A stretch of 64,000 nt of DNA from Terebella lapidaria. Lineage: Eukaryota > Annelida > Polychaeta > Terebellida > Terebellidae. The stretch spans positions 43,800,802 through 43,864,801 of the forward strand of contig OX424561.1 of assembly GCA_949152475.1 (NCBI GenBank). The letters are read 5' to 3'. The notes under the pieces were generated by a model. The model ran no database searches and was not told the origin of the DNA. It was given only the letters and a program-made list of their open reading frames with translations. This document shows positions 19,379 through 30,353 of the stretch, in pieces; position 1 is the stretch's first letter, and every line of letters begins with the position of its first letter. Both the position numbers and the translations under genes were made by a program.

Positions 19379-21562
19379 ATCATTCTGAGAGTCCACCGAA
19401 CTCCAGTACGACTAATAATGTTGTAAACCTTTCCAAATTTACACTTTCGGACACACAAATCGCTCTTCTAAATCATGGTTTGACATTTGTTCCCACACCC
19501 AAAATAACATTGGATCCAATTGAACAAGCTGTGCAAGATTTTGGTAGAAAACTCAAACTTCACTCCAAAATCTACCTGGACTCAACCCAGTTCCATGATT
19601 GACAAGCCTGTTTTAGATTGCATTTCGGCAATATCTAAAGAAATTGAAAATTTGACAATTCAACCAGAAACCAGAAACCTAGCGAAAATGGAATATAAAA
19701 CTATAAAGGATTTACAAAATAACGTAGACTTGGTAATCAAAAAAGCAGATAAAGGTAGTGCAGTCGTAATTATGGATAGGCGAAATTATATTAATGAAGG
19801 CCTTCGTCAATTATACCATCCAGCTCATTACAGAGAAATTGACACTCCTCTTTACCTAGAAAATTCAGAAAAAATAGCAAAAATTTTAAAAGGATTACGC
19901 AGTTCTGGATGCCTTTCTGAAAAAGTATTCCAATTTCTTTTACCACCAGAACGCCCTCGTCAAAGAAGATTTTATATGCTACCTAAAATTCATAAACCCA
20001 AAGACTCCTGGCCAATTCCAAATGTAATGCCTCCAGGGCGTCCAATTGTTTCTGACTGCAGCAGTGAATCTGAAAAAGTAGCTATGTATATTGATTCATA
20101 TATAAAAGATCAAGCAAATAAGCATCCGTCATATATAAAAAACACGTATGACTTTTTAGATAAAGTTAGAGGGCTTGAACTAGATCCAAATTCTTTACTA
20201 ATCACTTTAGATGTTGAAAGTATGTATACTAATATAAATCATGAAGAAGGTATCCAAGCAATTAAAAATGCATTCCCGACTCTGAAAAACAATGAACTAT
20301 TCAAAGGTATAATAGCATTATTGGAAATTTCACTTAAATGTAATGACTTTGAATTTGACGGTAAGACATTCCTACAAGTTTCAGGTACAGCCATGGGTCA
20401 GAAATATGCACCTCATTATGCAGATATCTATATGGCTGAATTTGAAAAGCAAGCATTACAAAAGTGTACATTCCAACCAGATTGCTATTATAGGTATTTA
20501 GATGACATTTTCCTCATTTGGCCACACAGCATTTCCAAATTTAATCAGTTTCTCGAAATATTCAATTCTGATAGGGCATCCATCAAGTTCAAAGCTGAAA
20601 TTAGTACTGATTCAGTTAATTTTCTGGATACTACTTTTTTCAGGAGCAAAGAAAACACATTAGAAGCAAAAGTTTTCTTCAAACCAACGGATACTCATCA
20701 GTTGCTGCATAAGCTCTCTTTTCATCCAAAGCACACTTATAAAGGACTAATCAAGTCCCAAGTTTTTCGATTTTTCCAAATTTGCTCGTATCCAGATGAT
20801 GTTGAATCAGCTTGCCAAACATTATTCCAGGCACTTTCGAAACGTAACTATTCAAAACGTTGGCTTCGCAAAATAAAGAATGAAACATTGAGAATTCTAA
20901 ACAGTGAGGAAAGGCTAGGTGCTGATTTTCAATTGCCCACTTCCAGCTCATCTGGCTCAAAACCTTGTAATTCTAGATTATGTCAAACGTGTCATTTAGT
21001 TCCAAATTGTCAAAATTTCTCAGGATCAGTTTTTGAACAAACCTACTCAATCAACTCAGCTTTGGATTGCAACTCAGAAAATATAATTTATCTATACACT
21101 TGTAAGCTTTGCGAAAAACAATATGTAGGTGAAACCGGTAAATCACTCAAATTCAGAAACAATCGTCACCGTGCTGCAATAACTAGCTGCAATGAGGAAA
21201 ATGCATTATACAGCCATCTATCTAAATTTCACAGCAAAACTGAATTTTCCATCGATTGTTTTTCTTTTTTACCAATTGAACAGGTTTCCGATCTTGGTGA
21301 TGAACTTCTAAACAAACAATGGCGACTTGAAAGGGAATATTGTTGGATTGATACTTTAGGCACTTTCGAACCTCATGGCCTCAACGTTCAAAAATTTACA
21401 AAGTATGACCCTTTGAACAAAAGTAAAAATAAATTCGACCTGGTGTATATAGTACCCTTCTCCAAAACAGGTGCTCTTTCGGCCCAAATTGTTAAAAAGC
21501 ATACGAAACAACTCAACAAAAATACTGATGGTGATATTAAAATAGCAACAGCTTACAAGTAG
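19375..21562 (+). pseudogene. Broken PLE ORF2 (unit 6)
   Basis: A long open stretch of 680 codons covers the RT from STWTQPSSMIDKPVLD through YLDDIF, the Cys segment and the GIY-YIG domain, but the conserved N-terminal block is put out of frame by the 50-bp deletion shared with unit 7, and the C-terminus ends about 15 codons early. Confidence 0.78.
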
Positions 21563-21731
21563 CATCAAAATCTTAAAGAACTTTTAGTCAGAAGCAAACT
21601 TAAATAATCCAACAAAATTTGTTCAATGTCGCTCATTGAATTATATTGCTGTTTTATGTTATGTGTTACTCTTACAATTATCTTGTGCCAGTGCATTTTT
21701 TATACTCTCCAAAACATACATACATACATAC

Positions 21732-22643
21732 AAAACCTGCAGACAATTTTGTATGGAGCGATACATACTGGTGGGATAGCTCTGTCATCGTCCGATATGT
21801 CCGAGATGATTGGAGAAGTTCCCGGTCGGTCACTGCCCCTGCTTTGTTCAAGAAAGGGCCGGTAATTCCCGCTCATCCAAATCTTCCACATCAGCTGCAG
21901 ATTGACCAATTAAACAGATATATGGGTTGAACTGAAAAGCCTGGCAATGAATTTTGGCTTAATTTTTATTAGTTTTTTGTGATAGAATTAAAACTCATAT
22001 TCTAATTTGAAACATAAAAGCTCGATATTTAAATGTATATCGCAAGTCAAATGCACGACCTAACGAAGGAAATGCAATATTGATGAGTGATGACAATTGA
22101 TTCAAGGTAAACTTATACATAGAGATCCTGACTACTGGGCCCCTATTTACCGAATCAGCAAATTTCCCTTTTCATCAACAAAACTGGATTTAACCGTTGA
22201 TATTATCGCTTTGGGTGGTTCATTCGTATGTGAAGCAAAGATGGTAGAGAGACATCCTTGGGTGAAGGTCGGGTTGACACTTATTCAGGTTTGCGCTCCG
22301 AAGCGCGCCAACGACTGGTGCGTGTCTTGAGCCCTGGTGACATACATGTACATTCCCGCTATCATGTTCAATATACATACATGTATACCGGGTATATGAG
22401 TACATGGGCCTAATATTGCATACAGTGCGCGCATGATAGCATGCCAAGGTTGATTGAAAAGACGGTCGGGCCCTAAATGTTTGGAGCTGTAACTATTGAC
22501 AGTATAGGACGTTAGGGCAGTTATAACGTTTTTAATTTACAGATGGCCGACTGAATTGTCATCAGTGTTGCACAATTAAGGGCCGAGAAAATTGGGATTA
22601 TCACTAGCTTTGCTATGTTTAGCTACATGTCCATCGCCACGAT
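21732..22643. other. Non-PLE segment B (duplicated flank)
   Basis: The longer copy of segment A. Its last 75 bp (22569-22643, TGCACAATTAAGGGCCGAG to CCACGAT) reappear after unit 7. No gene is recognised. Contains ATACATGTA-rich sequence near 22340-22390. Confidence 0.7.
22569..22643. repeat. 75-bp direct repeat flanking PLE unit 7 (left copy)
   Basis: Matches 25522-25596 with one mismatch. The two copies abut the left and right ends of unit 7 exactly, as an unusually long target-site duplication would. Confidence 0.75.
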
Positions 22644-23276
22644 TCTCCTGAACTCTCACCCTCCTTTCTACCTAAAGGCAAACGCTCTCGCTTTGCCTCT
22701 CCTAAAAACTCTCATAACACCACTTTCCATGTCTCTCCTCCCACTATCAGAGGGCCCAAAACTCTTTGGGCCCTTCCTAAACTAACCTCCACCACTGTCG
22801 TCCTCGGCTCTTCTAACCTCTCTCGCATCACCATATCCCCCGTCAGTGATATCCAAGTTGTGTCTTATCCTGGAGCTTTGTTCAAACATCTCAGAATGAT
22901 GTTCACGGCCTGTAAAAAGTCATTTGATGCCCCCAAAAACTTAATCTTAAGTGTTGGCCAGAACAATCGAAGCTCCAAACCAAGTATTACTTCAATTCCA
23001 GAGCTGAGGAATATGCTCAGCAGTGCTTTCCGAATCTTCCCCTACTCCAAAATTCTTATTCCAAAAATTAACTACTCAGACAATCTTCCGTCTGTAGAGA
23101 AACGCAACTTGGATATGATTCACAGGGCTTTGGATGACATGAGTTCACGTTTCAGTAATCTCACAGTTGTTAAACAGTTGGATCCAATAAAGTTCTCTAC
23201 ACAACCAGATAACATTCATTGGACTGAACAAACGGCCAATGAAATGTTGAAATTCTGGCTCAGTCATTTAAACTAA
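22644..23276 (+). pseudogene. PLE ORF1 fragment: linker end and SGNH domain (unit 7)
   Basis: Contains the last part of the basic Ser/Pro linker and the SGNH blocks GSSN, SYPGA, GQNN and DNIHW. No native start. Confidence 0.7.
23267..23273 (+). promoter_or_regulatory. Predicted -1 frameshift site T_TTA_AAC (unit 7)
   Basis: Conserved heptamer before the ORF1 stop; seventh occurrence in the array. Confidence 0.5.
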
Positions 23277-25394
23277 ATCATTCTGAGAGTCCACCGAACT
23301 CCAGTACGACTAATAATGTTGTAAACCTTTCCAAATTTACACTTTCGGACACACAAATCGCTCTTCTAAATCATGGTTTGACATTTGTTCCCACACCCAA
23401 AATAACATTGGATCCAATTGAACAAGCTGTGCAAGATTTTGGTAGAAAACTCAAACTTCACTCCAAAATCTACCTGGACTCAACCCAGTTCCATGATTGA
23501 CAAGCCTGTTTTAGATTGCATATCGGCAATATCTAAAGAAATTGAAAATTTGACAATTCAACCAGAAACCAGAAACCTAGCGAAAATGGAATATAAAACT
23601 ATAAAGGATTTACAAAATAACGTAGACTTGGTAATCAAAAAAGCAGATAAAGGTAGTGCAGTCGTAATTATGGATAGGCGAAATTATATTAATGAAGGCC
23701 TTCGTCAATTATACCATCCAGCTCATTACAGAGAAATTGACACTCCTCTTTACCTAGAAAATTCAGAAAAAATAACAAAAATTTTAAAAGGATTACGCAG
23801 TTTTGGATGCCTTTCTGAAAAAGTATTCCAATTTCTTTTACCACCAGAACGCCCTCGTCAAAGAAGATTTTATATGCTACCTAAAATTCATAAACCCAAA
23901 GACTCCTGGCTAATTCCAAATGTAATGCCTCCAGGGCGCCCAATTGTTTCTGACTGCAGCAGTGAATCTGAAAAAGTAGCTATGTATATTGATTTATATA
24001 TAAAAGATCAAGCAAATAAGCATCCGTCATATATAAAAAACACGTATGACTTTTTAGATAAAGTTAGAGGGATTGAACTAGATCCAAATTCTTTATTAAT
24101 CACTTTAGATGTTGAAAGTATGTATACTAATATAAATCATGAAGAAGGTATCCAAGCAATTAAAAATGCATTCCCGACTCTGAAAAACAATGAACTATTC
24201 AAAGGTATAGTAGAATTATTGGAAATTTCACTTAAATGTAATGACTTTGAATTTGACGGTAAGGCATTCCTACAAGTTTCAGGCACAGCCATGGGTCAGA
24301 AATATGCACCTCATTATGCAGATATTTATATGGCTGAATTTGAAAGGCAAGCATTACAAAAGTGTCCATTCAAACCAGATTGCTATTATAGGTATTTAGA
24401 TGACATTTTCCTCATTTGGCCACACGGCATTTCCAAATTTAATCAGTTTCTCGAAATATTCAATTCTCATAGGGCATCGATCAAGTTCAAAGCTGAAATT
24501 AGTACTGATTCAGTTAATTTTCTGGATACTACTTTGTTCAGGAGCAAAGAAAACACATTAGAAGCAAAAGTTTTCTTCAAACCAACGGATAATCATCAGT
24601 TGCTGCATAAGCTCTCTTTTCATCCAAAGCACACTTATAAAGGACTAATCAAGTCCCAAGTTTTTCGATTTTTCCAAATTTGCTCATATCCAGATGATGT
24701 TGAATCAGCTTGCCAAACATTATTCAAGGCACTTTCGAAACGTAACTATTCAAAACGTTGGCTTCGCAAAATAAAGAATGAAACATTGAGAATTCTAAAC
24801 AGTGAGGAAAGACTAGGTGCTGATTTTCAATTGCCCACTTCCAGCTCATCTGGCTCAAAACCTTGTAATTCTAGACAATGTCAGACATGTCATTTAGTTC
24901 CGAATTGTCAAAATTTCTCAGGATCAGTTTTTGAACAAACCTACTCAATCAACTCAGCTTTGGATTGCAACTCAGAAAATATAATTTATCTATACACTTG
25001 TAAGCTTTGCGAAAAACAATATGTAGGTGAAACCGGTAAATCACTCAAATTCAGAAACAATCGTCACTGTGCTGCAATAACTAGCTGCAATGAGGAAAAT
25101 GCATTATACAGTCATCTATATAAATTTCACAGCAAAACTGAATTTTCTATCAAATGTTTTTCTCTTTTACCAATTGAACAGGTTTCCGATCTTGGTGATG
25201 AACTTTTAAACAAACAATGGCGACTTGAAAGGGAATATTGTTGGATTGATACTCTAGGCACTTTCGAACCTCATGGCCTCAACGTTCAAAAATTTACAAA
25301 GTATGACCCCTTGAACAAAAGTAAAAATAAATTCGACGTGGTGTATATAGTACCCTTCTCAAAAACAGGTGCTCTTTCGGCCCAAATTGTTAAA
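23273..25394 (+). pseudogene. Broken PLE ORF2 (unit 7)
   Basis: Open from STWTQPSS through RT motifs (YLDDIF), Cys segment and GIY-YIG nuclease to SAQIVK. It then reads into the inverted ORF1 fragment, so the last 35 residues are replaced. The N-terminus is out of frame as in unit 6. Confidence 0.78.
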
Positions 25395-25399
25395 TTGTT

Positions 25400-25516
25400 A
25401 GATTTTTTGTTTGATCAGAGGACCAGAACAAGCAGGTTTAATGAAGTCATCCAGGTGTTGTTGTTTTTTACTGAAAGCCCTGGTGACTTGGCCTTGAGAC
25501 TGCTGGAGCATTAGTG
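25400..25516 (-). repeat. Inverted fragment of PLE ORF1 N-terminus
   Basis: The reverse complement reads CACTAATGCTCCAGCAGTCT through CACCTGGATGACTTCATT to AACAAAAAATCT, which is ORF1 codons about 21-61 of unit 2. Short inverted pieces of the element's own 5' part at one end are typical of PLE insertions. Confidence 0.85.
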
Positions 25517-25521
25517 AAAGA

Positions 25522-25596
25522 TGCACAATTAAGGGCCGAGAAAATTGGGATTATCACTAGCTTTGCTATGTTTAGCTACATGTCCATCTCCACGAT
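25522..25596. repeat. 75-bp direct repeat flanking PLE unit 7 (right copy)
   Basis: Second copy of the repeat at 22569; after it, unique flank begins (CATCTGAAATAAATATATC). Confidence 0.75.
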
Positions 25597-26480
25597 CATC
25601 TGAAATAAATATATCTAGTGCCAGACTAGAAATAATCTTGAGCAAGTTGATAATCAGCAAGATACAAAGAAGTGTTTATTGCCCATACTAACAGACAGAG
25701 ATTGAAATCGGATGGTTTTGTGGAAGCGGCCTAATTGCATGTTGCTGTCCGTAGTGATTTGAGTGACTGGAGCGGGATTAAAATAATCCAGCAGCCAGGT
25801 TGACAGTGAACAAGGTTTTTTGGGCAAATTTTCGACTTGTTGCACATATTTGAACATTTTCACTTGGATGTTGGTGAAAGACGGGATCGAAGAATCCAGA
25901 AATACTGGAATTATGAGATTATTTCTGCTGCGAATAATTATTTCCTAATTATTCATAATTATTTTATGAATAATTATTTATAATTATTTCTCACGCTTAG
26001 AAGTAATTAAAAAGCCAGTCTGACAACACACAGGTACGCCACTTTATGGACCATGACCAACTCGGTATAAATAAAAAATTCCACCCACTCAAGAAATTGC
26101 ATATGTATGCAAGTACTTATGATACGGTAACCGGACATCACAATAGCGGGGACCCTTCAAACTCCCCATAGCTAGGCCTAATGCGCAGATGCATCACATG
26201 CAGCGAAAAAAGTCAACTGTTATGCATTTGCATGAAAATTGTTCAGGACCTGGAAAGTTCAAAGCTCAATAACTCTGGGGATTATTAACGAAATCATACT
26301 CAGTGGGACGTTATCCTCAATCCCTCCTCTCGTTTTTATAAAAAAAAATATTTTCTTCACCATTAGCTTGGATGTCGATCTGCTCAAGCCACTGTTTCCA
26401 CCACTGCTTGTCTTCTTCATGTGTCACGTACACAAAACTCTGAAACATTTAGGTACATGTATGTTATGTCATACAAGTTT
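25597..26480. other. No gene recognised; AT-rich, with a palindromic AATTATT tract
   Basis: Between 25915 and 25990 the words AATAATTATT and ATAATTATTT alternate in a self-complementary stretch. The rest shows no supported ORF or repeat. Confidence 0.4.
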
Positions 26481-26539
26481 TCAAAAGTTCCAAAAGTTAT
26501 TTATATCTAAATATTTGCGAATATTTACGAATCGGAAAA

Positions 26540-28290
26540 CTGTTTCATAAATAAATACCTGCGGAATGTCTTTTTTGAGTGACTCTATCTCTATTTTATC
26601 GTAGTCCGATCTCAGAAGGCACGGGACTCCATTGGGTAATGTCTTTAGGAGATGTGGGTTGTCTGGTCGTGCGATGCTTGGTGTACACACGGGATCTTTC
26701 GACCACTTGGTTACGATTGTGGCCTTCCCTGAACAATCTTTGGTGATTTGAATACACGAGGTTTGCTGTGCATTGATAAACTATTGATGTGAGGCAAAAG
26801 CCACGCAGTGATATCATATAACTGTTTAAGTTGAGAAGCTTTTGGACTGGGTTGAAAGCTGCTTGTGAAACCATTTAGAAGTTTGTCAATTGATATTGCA
26901 GAGTGTTTGTTGAGCCAGCTAGAGAAACGGGAAAATACTTGATCGATGTCTTCATGCGTGTGTCCGACCATGAGGAAGCTGATTTCGATCTTCCTAAATA
27001 TTCTTGCTTCTATCAGTAGGCAACATAACGCCAGAACGAAAAGATTTTTGTTTTCTTTACCACAATTGTCCATTTGTAGGTACCATACAGGTGGCAGGGG
27101 GCTGCACATAACAAACCGTGAAGTGATATGTTCATTGTCAAATTTGAGCCATGTGACCACTGGCAGAAATCTAAAAACCCGAAAATATCAATACCGTGCG
27201 CAATAACCCCTGTCAGGTGCGTTTTCAGTTTTGCCATGGACTAAAGCATTTTGCCCACTTGCGCAAAATGAGGCAGGTCTGTTTTTGATTGGTCCATCCC
27301 GTTTACGATAGTGGACAAATATTTTTCTGGCATACGGCGGGCCTTTTCCGAATGTTTGTAATATTTTTGTCTTTCGCAACTGAAACAAAATTTCGGAAAA
27401 TTATTAACATATGACGATCCTAGTTCAGCTATACTCTGATTTTTTCTAACTTGTTTACACCGTTTTTTGTCGATATTTTTGCGATGTTAAATGCTATCGT
27501 TTTATAATTTGGCATGCTTCGCCAGAGTCAAACGGCAATTTTCTACCAAATTTCAGACTTCTATCGCAAAAATAGAAGAAGTTGGCAATCTACCCCAATG
27601 TGAAATTTCAGCTCAAAACAGGATCTCGAGAGTCGGGGCATATTCGAGGATTTGGTCTTGTTTACATCCATCGAAAATCAAAGTATTTTACACAAACATG
27701 TTGATTTCGAAAGATTGCATGCACCACTACAAAACCGAGCAAATGTACCAAATTGTCTGTGGACCCAGAAATTAAATGAGAGGGCTAAATTTAACATATG
27801 GGTGGATTGCCAACATTTTCAATTTTTGCGATAGTAAGTCTGACAATAGGTTAAATATTGCCGTTTGATTCCCGGGTGAAGTATGCCAAGTTATACGATA
27901 CCATTTAGGATCGCATTGATATTGCCGAAAAACAGTGTAAACGAGTTAGAAAAATCAGAGTTTAATTCCATTTTTTTTTTTCAATTTCAAATGCATGTTT
28001 TCCATTTTTTTGGCTTCGATCTCAACAAATGATGGTCTCTTGTCAATTGACTAAAAAGATAATAAATTGAACAGCAGATTGAGCAGCAGGCATGAAGCAA
28101 AATATATTGATGACAAATACTTTTGAGTGTTGAGATGTCTTTCTCGGCAGTCTTTAGGTGCCCTGCGGACTGCCTTGTCCTTAGTTAGCTTCGCCTTGAT
28201 AAACGTGCATTTATCACACTTGGCAAAGCGATTTACCTGTAAATTAAATTCATGAATACATTTGAGGTAAAAACATGTGCGATTTTTCAT
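26540..28290 (-). pseudogene. Decayed gene of the VGHTHEDID family (DUF7869-like), split by a MITE
   Basis: Read on the minus strand, conserved blocks come in family order: NRFAKCDKCTFIKAKL (about 28240), GMDQSKTDLPHF (about 27290), KLKTHLTGVIAHG (about 27220), YLQMDNCGKENKN (about 27070) and SFLMVGHTHEDIDQVFSR (about 26980), then KWSKDPVC (about 26690). These resemble an animal multi-copy family of unknown function, possibly transposon-derived (the Asp-Asn and His-x-x-Asp motifs recall RNase H-like nucleases; this is inference). A stop lies between the second and third blocks, and at least two frame changes separate later blocks. Introns could explain some, but the stop and overlapping frames favour a pseudogene. 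The MITE separates the first block from the rest. Confidence 0.55.
27434..27960. mobile_element. Fold-back MITE with about 200-bp terminal inverted repeats (family 1, copy 1)
   Basis: The left arm (CTCTGATTTTTTCTAACTTG ... GTCAAACGGCAATTTTC ... GACTTCTATCGCAAAAATAG ... TTGGCAATCTACCCCAATGT) pairs with the right arm at roughly 80 percent identity, ending TTAGAAAAATCAGAG. The arms cover most of the element. No transposase is present. A target-site duplication is not clear. A relative lies at 47195-47560. Confidence 0.8.
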
Positions 28291-28399
28291 ATTTGTAAAT
28301 TCTGCTATTATGGTCTACAATTTGTGCGATTAATTTTGATGTACAAGTATATGACCAAATAGGGTATATAATTTGTGTATGTAGATAGTATATTCAAGT

Positions 28400-29510
28400 A
28401 AACTATATTGTACTACCGGCGGGATCAGCACGTGGTTGAAGTACTACTTCCACAACCTGTGGAAGTAGGACGCGGAACAAATCGGGCCTTGGTTTGACCA
28501 TAGATTTCCGTTTGTGTTGAGCAACACGGCAATTACAGCTCATGTGTATTTGGTAATTTGTCAGCAAACATTGCCACAAAATAACCGATCCAAGCAACTG
28601 TTTGCTGAATGGCTGGAGCATGTCGACCGCGCTTATGGCTGTTTGGAGTCACGACTGTTATGTTACCAGCTTGAAAAAAAAACCCAGAAACACATACATT
28701 TACATTTTGTAAGGAGGCCTCTGCAGTCTGCACACTTTCTACAAATCAATAAGCATGACATGAAGCACATGTACGGTGGCTGATACTTTTAGTTACTTTG
28801 CGCTGTTATTTGGTCACTCGGTTTTGAGATACTAAAGTGGCCTCAATCGGACACTATATACTATGATAGTCCCGAGCACGGACGTTTGTTTAGGCCACAG
28901 AGCGGTAACCCGTTTAGCCAATCAGCTAGCGTTGACCTCACTCAGGCAATTTAAAGGGAAACCTTTGTGAAACATTGATAATAGAGCTTGGAAATTTAAA
29001 TATTCGAATAAATAGGAAATCATTTCTCAGGATTTGGGGAATTTGACCGTTCAGAAATAGAAGCCTCAACACTGTTCTCCGGTAACCTTTCAAGTGCTTG
29101 GGTTGATTTTTATAAACGGCCCACACCACTTGTGCGACAATATATTCAACCTTTTTGTGCATCTGAAAAGTATTACAGGTCGAGCAGTCCATGTCTATTT
29201 CAAGCTCTTTGATTGAACTAAGTGCTGTTGAATTATTACAGAATGTGGCGGCCACGAAGACGGTCTATGGCACTTACCAGCTGCCGTCAATCGACAAGCG
29301 AGGAGCTGGATACTAGCTTCTGGCTAGATAATGTATTATAGTATTGTAAGTTCACATATTTTGTTGGAATCTGTTTTTGTCTTGGTCTTTCGAAAGATGT
29401 TTACAAGTGCTAAAATGTTGGGCGCAATTTGGCATGATATTTGGCATGATACAATGGTCTTCCCGGGATAAGATTTTACGGAGCCCCTGAAGGGGCATAC
29501 CGAAAATATA
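28400..29510. other. No gene recognised
   Basis: Several open stretches of 60-105 codons exist on both strands, the longest on the minus strand at 28938-29255 with CSTCNTFQMHKKVEY, but none shows a family motif or supporting context. Some upstream exon of the VGHTHEDID gene could lie here; I cannot show it. Confidence 0.3.
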
Positions 29511-29514
29511 TATT

Positions 29515-29915
29515 AATCCATGCGCACGATTTAACAATTCGTGCGCACGAATTACTAATTCGTGCACACGAAATACTTATTTGTGGGCACGGATTACTAG
29601 TTCGTGGCCACGAAATACCAATTCGTGGATACGAAATGCTAATTCGTGGGCACGAAATACTAATTCCTGGGCACGAAATACGAATTGTTAAATCGTGTGC
29701 ACGGATTACCTTGACTAATCTGTGGGCATGAGTTGATAATCCGTGGGCACGATTTAATAATTGGTGGGCACGATTTAACAATTCGTGCGCACGAATTAGT
29801 ACTTCGTGCCCACGAATTAGTAAATCGTGTCCACGGAGTGTTAATTCGTGGCCACGAATTGTTAAATTGTGCGCACGGTTTGGTAATTCGTGCGCACGGA
29901 TTGGTAAACCGTTGC
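29515..29915. repeat. Array of about 20 short palindromes (TTCGTGnnCACGAA)
   Basis: The unit AATTCGTGSSCACGAAWTANT (about 20-22 bp) is repeated about twenty times. Each unit is a perfect or near-perfect dyad whose central two bases vary (GC, GG, CC, CA, TC). Unit sequence drifts while the dyad is largely kept. Because of the dyad both strands look alike. Confidence 0.9.
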
Positions 29916-30086
29916 TGCAAGTTGTCATCATTCATTGTGTCAGAATCTTCATTGTGTCAGAAGTCAGGTTTACAATATTAAGTCATCCACAATCACTCAG
30001 TTCACACCATTGAGTCATCAGTAGTCAATCAGTCAATAAAATCATCAGTTATCACTCCTATAAGAACATTACGTTACCAACATTCA

Positions 30087-30353
30087 CTCAAATACCAACA
30101 TAACTATAAGTATTCTGTGAACACATAGCACTCAATTTAACAACATTAGGTGAGACAAAATCTCTTTTTTGTATGATCTTAATTTAATGATTTCCAAACC
30201 CAATCTTTTGCCAACATTGATTCAATACTTTACTCAACGATGTTACCTACCTAAGTCTTCAGCAACTGTTCAGATCACTCAAATACCAACAAAACCATAA
30301 GTATTCTGTGACCACATAGCACTCAATTTAACAAAATTAGGTTAGACAAAATT
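30087..30353. repeat. 77-bp direct repeats beside the DIRS-type element
   Basis: ACTCAAATACCAACA...AAGTATTCTGTG...CACATAGCACTCAATTTAAC...TTAGGT(G/T)AGACAAAAT occurs at 30087-30163 and 30277-30353 with a few mismatches. The stretch between, from TTAATTTAATGATTTCC to GCAACTGTTCAGAT, recurs at 60145-60245. Confidence 0.75.

Larger units (their letters stand above)
18841..21731 (+). mobile_element. Penelope-like element, unit 6 (5'-truncated, decayed)
   Basis: Begins shortly before the SGNH domain (CCCACTATCAGAGGG) and ends in the 3' UTR with a (CATA)n tail. It shares with unit 7 a 50-bp deletion at the start of ORF2, so the two come from one parent copy. A few frame breaks. Confidence 0.8.
22644..25521 (+). 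mobile_element. Penelope-like element, unit 7 (both ends truncated, with inverted piece)
   Basis: Begins in the ORF1 linker (TTCTCCTGAACTCTCACC) and runs to the last part of ORF2, where it changes into an inverted fragment of the ORF1 N-terminus. It lacks the natural 3' end. It carries the 50-bp deletion shared with unit 6. Flanked by the 75-bp direct repeats. Confidence 0.8.

Noticed and set aside
29515-29915. CRISPR-like regularly spaced repeats
   Set aside because: Units are contiguous, drift along the array and have no unique spacers; the context is eukaryotic.
29476-29935. Repeat proteins encoded by the palindrome array (RAHELLNRAHGL-type)
   Set aside because: The frames are open on both strands only because the repeat lacks stops; no start, flank or homology supports a gene.
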